A DNA stretch of 50,427 nt from Hyphomicrobiales bacterium. Its GTDB lineage: Bacteria > Pseudomonadota > Alphaproteobacteria > Rhizobiales > Beijerinckiaceae. Made by a program: the position numbers and the translations under genes. The notes beneath the pieces were generated by a model. The model was not told where the DNA came from. It searched no databases and was given only the letters and a program-made list of their open reading frames with translations. The stretch lies in contig CANGOE010000011.1 of NCBI GenBank assembly GCA_947455455.1, forward strand, positions 1-50,427. Reading direction: 5' to 3'. Every line of letters starts with the position of its first letter. The stretch's first letter is position 1. Shown here piece after piece: positions 49,119 to 50,427 of the stretch.

Positions 49119-50427
49119 ATGTCACATTTTCGTAAAACCGGTTTGGCGGCTTTGAGCTTTGCTCTGCTGCTCGGTGCCAGTGCCGTATCGGCCAAAACGC
49201 TCGTTTACTGCTCGGAAGGGTCGCCGGAGAATTTCACACCGGCTTTGAACACCACCGGCACCAGCTTCGATGCCGCCCGCCCCGTTTACAACCAGTTGGT
49301 TGAATTCGAGCGCGGTTCGACCAAGGTCGTTCCCGCTCTGGCCGAAAGCTGGACCACCTCGCCTGACGGCCTCGAAATCACCTTCAAGCTCCGCAAGGGT
49401 GTGAAGTGGCATTCGGTGACCGGTTTCAAGCCGACCCGCGACATGAACGCCGACGACGTGCTGTTCTCGTTTGATCGCCAGTCCAAGCCCGATCATCCCT
49501 ATGCCAAGATCTCCGGCGGCAAATATGACTATTTCGCCGATATGGGCATGACCAAACTGCTCAAAAGCCTCGTGAAAAAGGACGATTACACCATCGTCAT
49601 GACACTCAGCGAGCCAAACGCACCGATCCTCGCCAATCTGGCGATGGACTTTGCCTCGATCCATTCGGCCGAATATGCCGATGCTTTGCTGAAGTCGGGC
49701 AAGCCCGAGCAGTTCGACCAGGTGCCGGTCGGCACGGGTCCGTTCTCCTTCATCACCTATCAGAAAGATGCGGTGATCCGTTTCAAGGCGAACAAGGAAT
49801 TCTGGGGTGAAAAGGCGCTGATCGACGATCTGGTCTATGCGATTACGCCCGATCCGACAGCGCGTTATTCCAAGCTGAAGGCCAATGAGTGCCAGTTCGC
49901 GGCCTATCCGCGTCCGGCCGATCTGGCTGAAATGCAGAAGGATCCGAGCCTGAAAGTGATCAGCCAGTCCGGCCTCAATATCGCTTACTGGGCGTTCAAC
50001 GTCACCAAGAAGCCGTTTGATGACAAGCGCGTCCGTCAGGCCATGAATATGGCAATCGACAAGGCCGCCATCATGCGCGACGTCTATCTCGGTGCAGGCA
50101 CGGCGGCGATCAACTTCATCCCGCCGACATTGTGGTCCTACAACACTACGGTGAAGGATTATCCTTACGATCCCGCCAAGGCCCAGGCTTTGCTGAAGGA
50201 AGCCGGTGTCACAGCCCCGCTCGAAATCGATCTGTGGTACATGCCTGTTCAGCGTCCCTACAACCCCAATGCCAAGCGGATTGCCGAAATGATGCAGTCC
50301 GATCTGGCCAAGATCGGTGTCAATGCCAAGCTGGTCACCTATGAATGGGGTGAATACCGCAAGCGCGCCCAGCAGGGCGAGCCCACCACAGTCCAGCTCG
50401 GCTGGACCGGTGACAATGGCGATCCCG
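49119..50427 (+). CDS. dppA: Dipeptide-binding protein DppA (partial, runs off the window)
   Basis: Periplasmic solute-binding protein (SBP_bac_5 family) of a dipeptide/heme ABC importer. The first 436 codons are present with no stop before the window end; full-length relatives have about 530. A signal peptide (residues 1-25, cleaved after VSA) precedes KTLVYCSEGSPE, and GTGPFSF, SITPD-like AITPDPTARY and YDPAKAQALLKEAG are all seen in E. coli DppA, which it resembles closely throughout. GAGGGGATAA precedes the ATG. The 118-bp upstream gap after btuD contains AT-rich sequence and TTGCAT/TTGACG elements but no convincing promoter pair. dppBCDF would be expected beyond the edge. Confidence 0.95.
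   Translation, partial: MSHFRKTGLAALSFALLLGASAVSAKTLVYCSEGSPENFTPALNTTGTSFDAARPVYNQLVEFERGSTKVVPALAESWTTSPDGLEITFKLRKGVKWHSVTGFKPTRDMNADDVLFSFDRQSKPDHPYAKISGGKYDYFADMGMTKLLKSLVKKDDYTIVMTLSEPNAPILANLAMDFASIHSAEYADALLKSGKPEQFDQVPVGTGPFSFITYQKDAVIRFKANKEFWGEKALIDDLVYAITPDPTARYSKLKANECQFAAYPRPADLAEMQKDPSLKVISQSGLNIAYWAFNVTKKPFDDKRVRQAMNMAIDKAAIMRDVYLGAGTAAINFIPPTLWSYNTTVKDYPYDPAKAQALLKEAGVTAPLEIDLWYMPVQRPYNPNAKRIAEMMQSDLAKIGVNAKLVTYEWGEYRKRAQQGEPTTVQLGWTGDNGDP

Overview
The window is 50.4 kb of densely packed chromosome from an alphaproteobacterium of moderate GC content. The assignment rests on gene content and order. hemE, a candidate replication origin and ppsR sit together as in Caulobacter and Rickettsia. 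The chain leuS-lptE-holA-parB-parA-rsmG-mnmG-mnmE-rho-hemJ is typical of origin-proximal alphaproteobacterial DNA. Families largely confined to the class are present (DUF2244, DUF1194, an FzlA-like GST-fold protein, OlsB), and GANTC (CcrM-type) sites cluster in the putative origin. The dnaK-dnaJ-pyrF-DUF1330-dapB-gpmA and nth/DUF2244 groupings resemble Rhizobiales or Rhodospirillales; the order cannot be fixed from this sequence. No tRNA, rRNA, CRISPR array, insertion sequence, prophage or toxin-antitoxin locus was found.

Layout. (1) 1-4182, plus strand: leuS, lptE and holA (tRNA charging, outer-membrane LPS assembly, clamp-loader delta). (2) 4186-12831, minus strand: parB, parA, rsmG, mnmG, mnmE, rho, hemJ, hemE. 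Perfect 16-bp parS palindromes lie inside rsmG and between mnmG and mnmE. (3) 12832-13215: AT-rich gene-free candidate oriC with DnaA-box-like sequences, six GANTC sites, an inverted repeat and a third perfect parS. (4) 13216-16019, plus: ppsR, maf, coaE, dnaQ, overlapping end to end. (5) 16010-23597, minus: gpmA, dapB, DUF1330, pyrF, dnaJ, dnaK (with a heat-shock-type promoter), an Ada-like repair protein and DUF2244. (6) 23640-27172, plus: nth, fzlA-like, queG and an SDR. (7) 27169-32529, minus: olsB, yifB, mutS. (8) 32668-39783, mixed: hrpB, DUF1194, ghrA, NlpC/P60, MarR, leucyl aminopeptidase. (9) 39945-44066, plus: TPR lipoprotein, argG, typA. (10) 44063-49000: a vitamin B12 uptake locus, with btuF divergent from a cobalamin-riboswitch-controlled btuB-btuC-btuD operon. 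(11) 49119 to the window edge: the start of dppA.

The left third ties origin firing, origin segregation (ParA/ParB/parS), tRNA U34 modification (MnmE/MnmG), transcription termination and heme synthesis into one block. The right end is nutrient uptake. No wholly new system is evident; this is core genome. What merits attention is mainly regulatory: the oriC/parS/GANTC arrangement, a Pho-box-like site before olsB, a heat-shock promoter followed by a tight hairpin before dnaK, a probable MarR autoregulatory palindrome, candidate leaderless promoters, and the cobalamin riboswitch with a visible hairpin next to the ribosome binding site.
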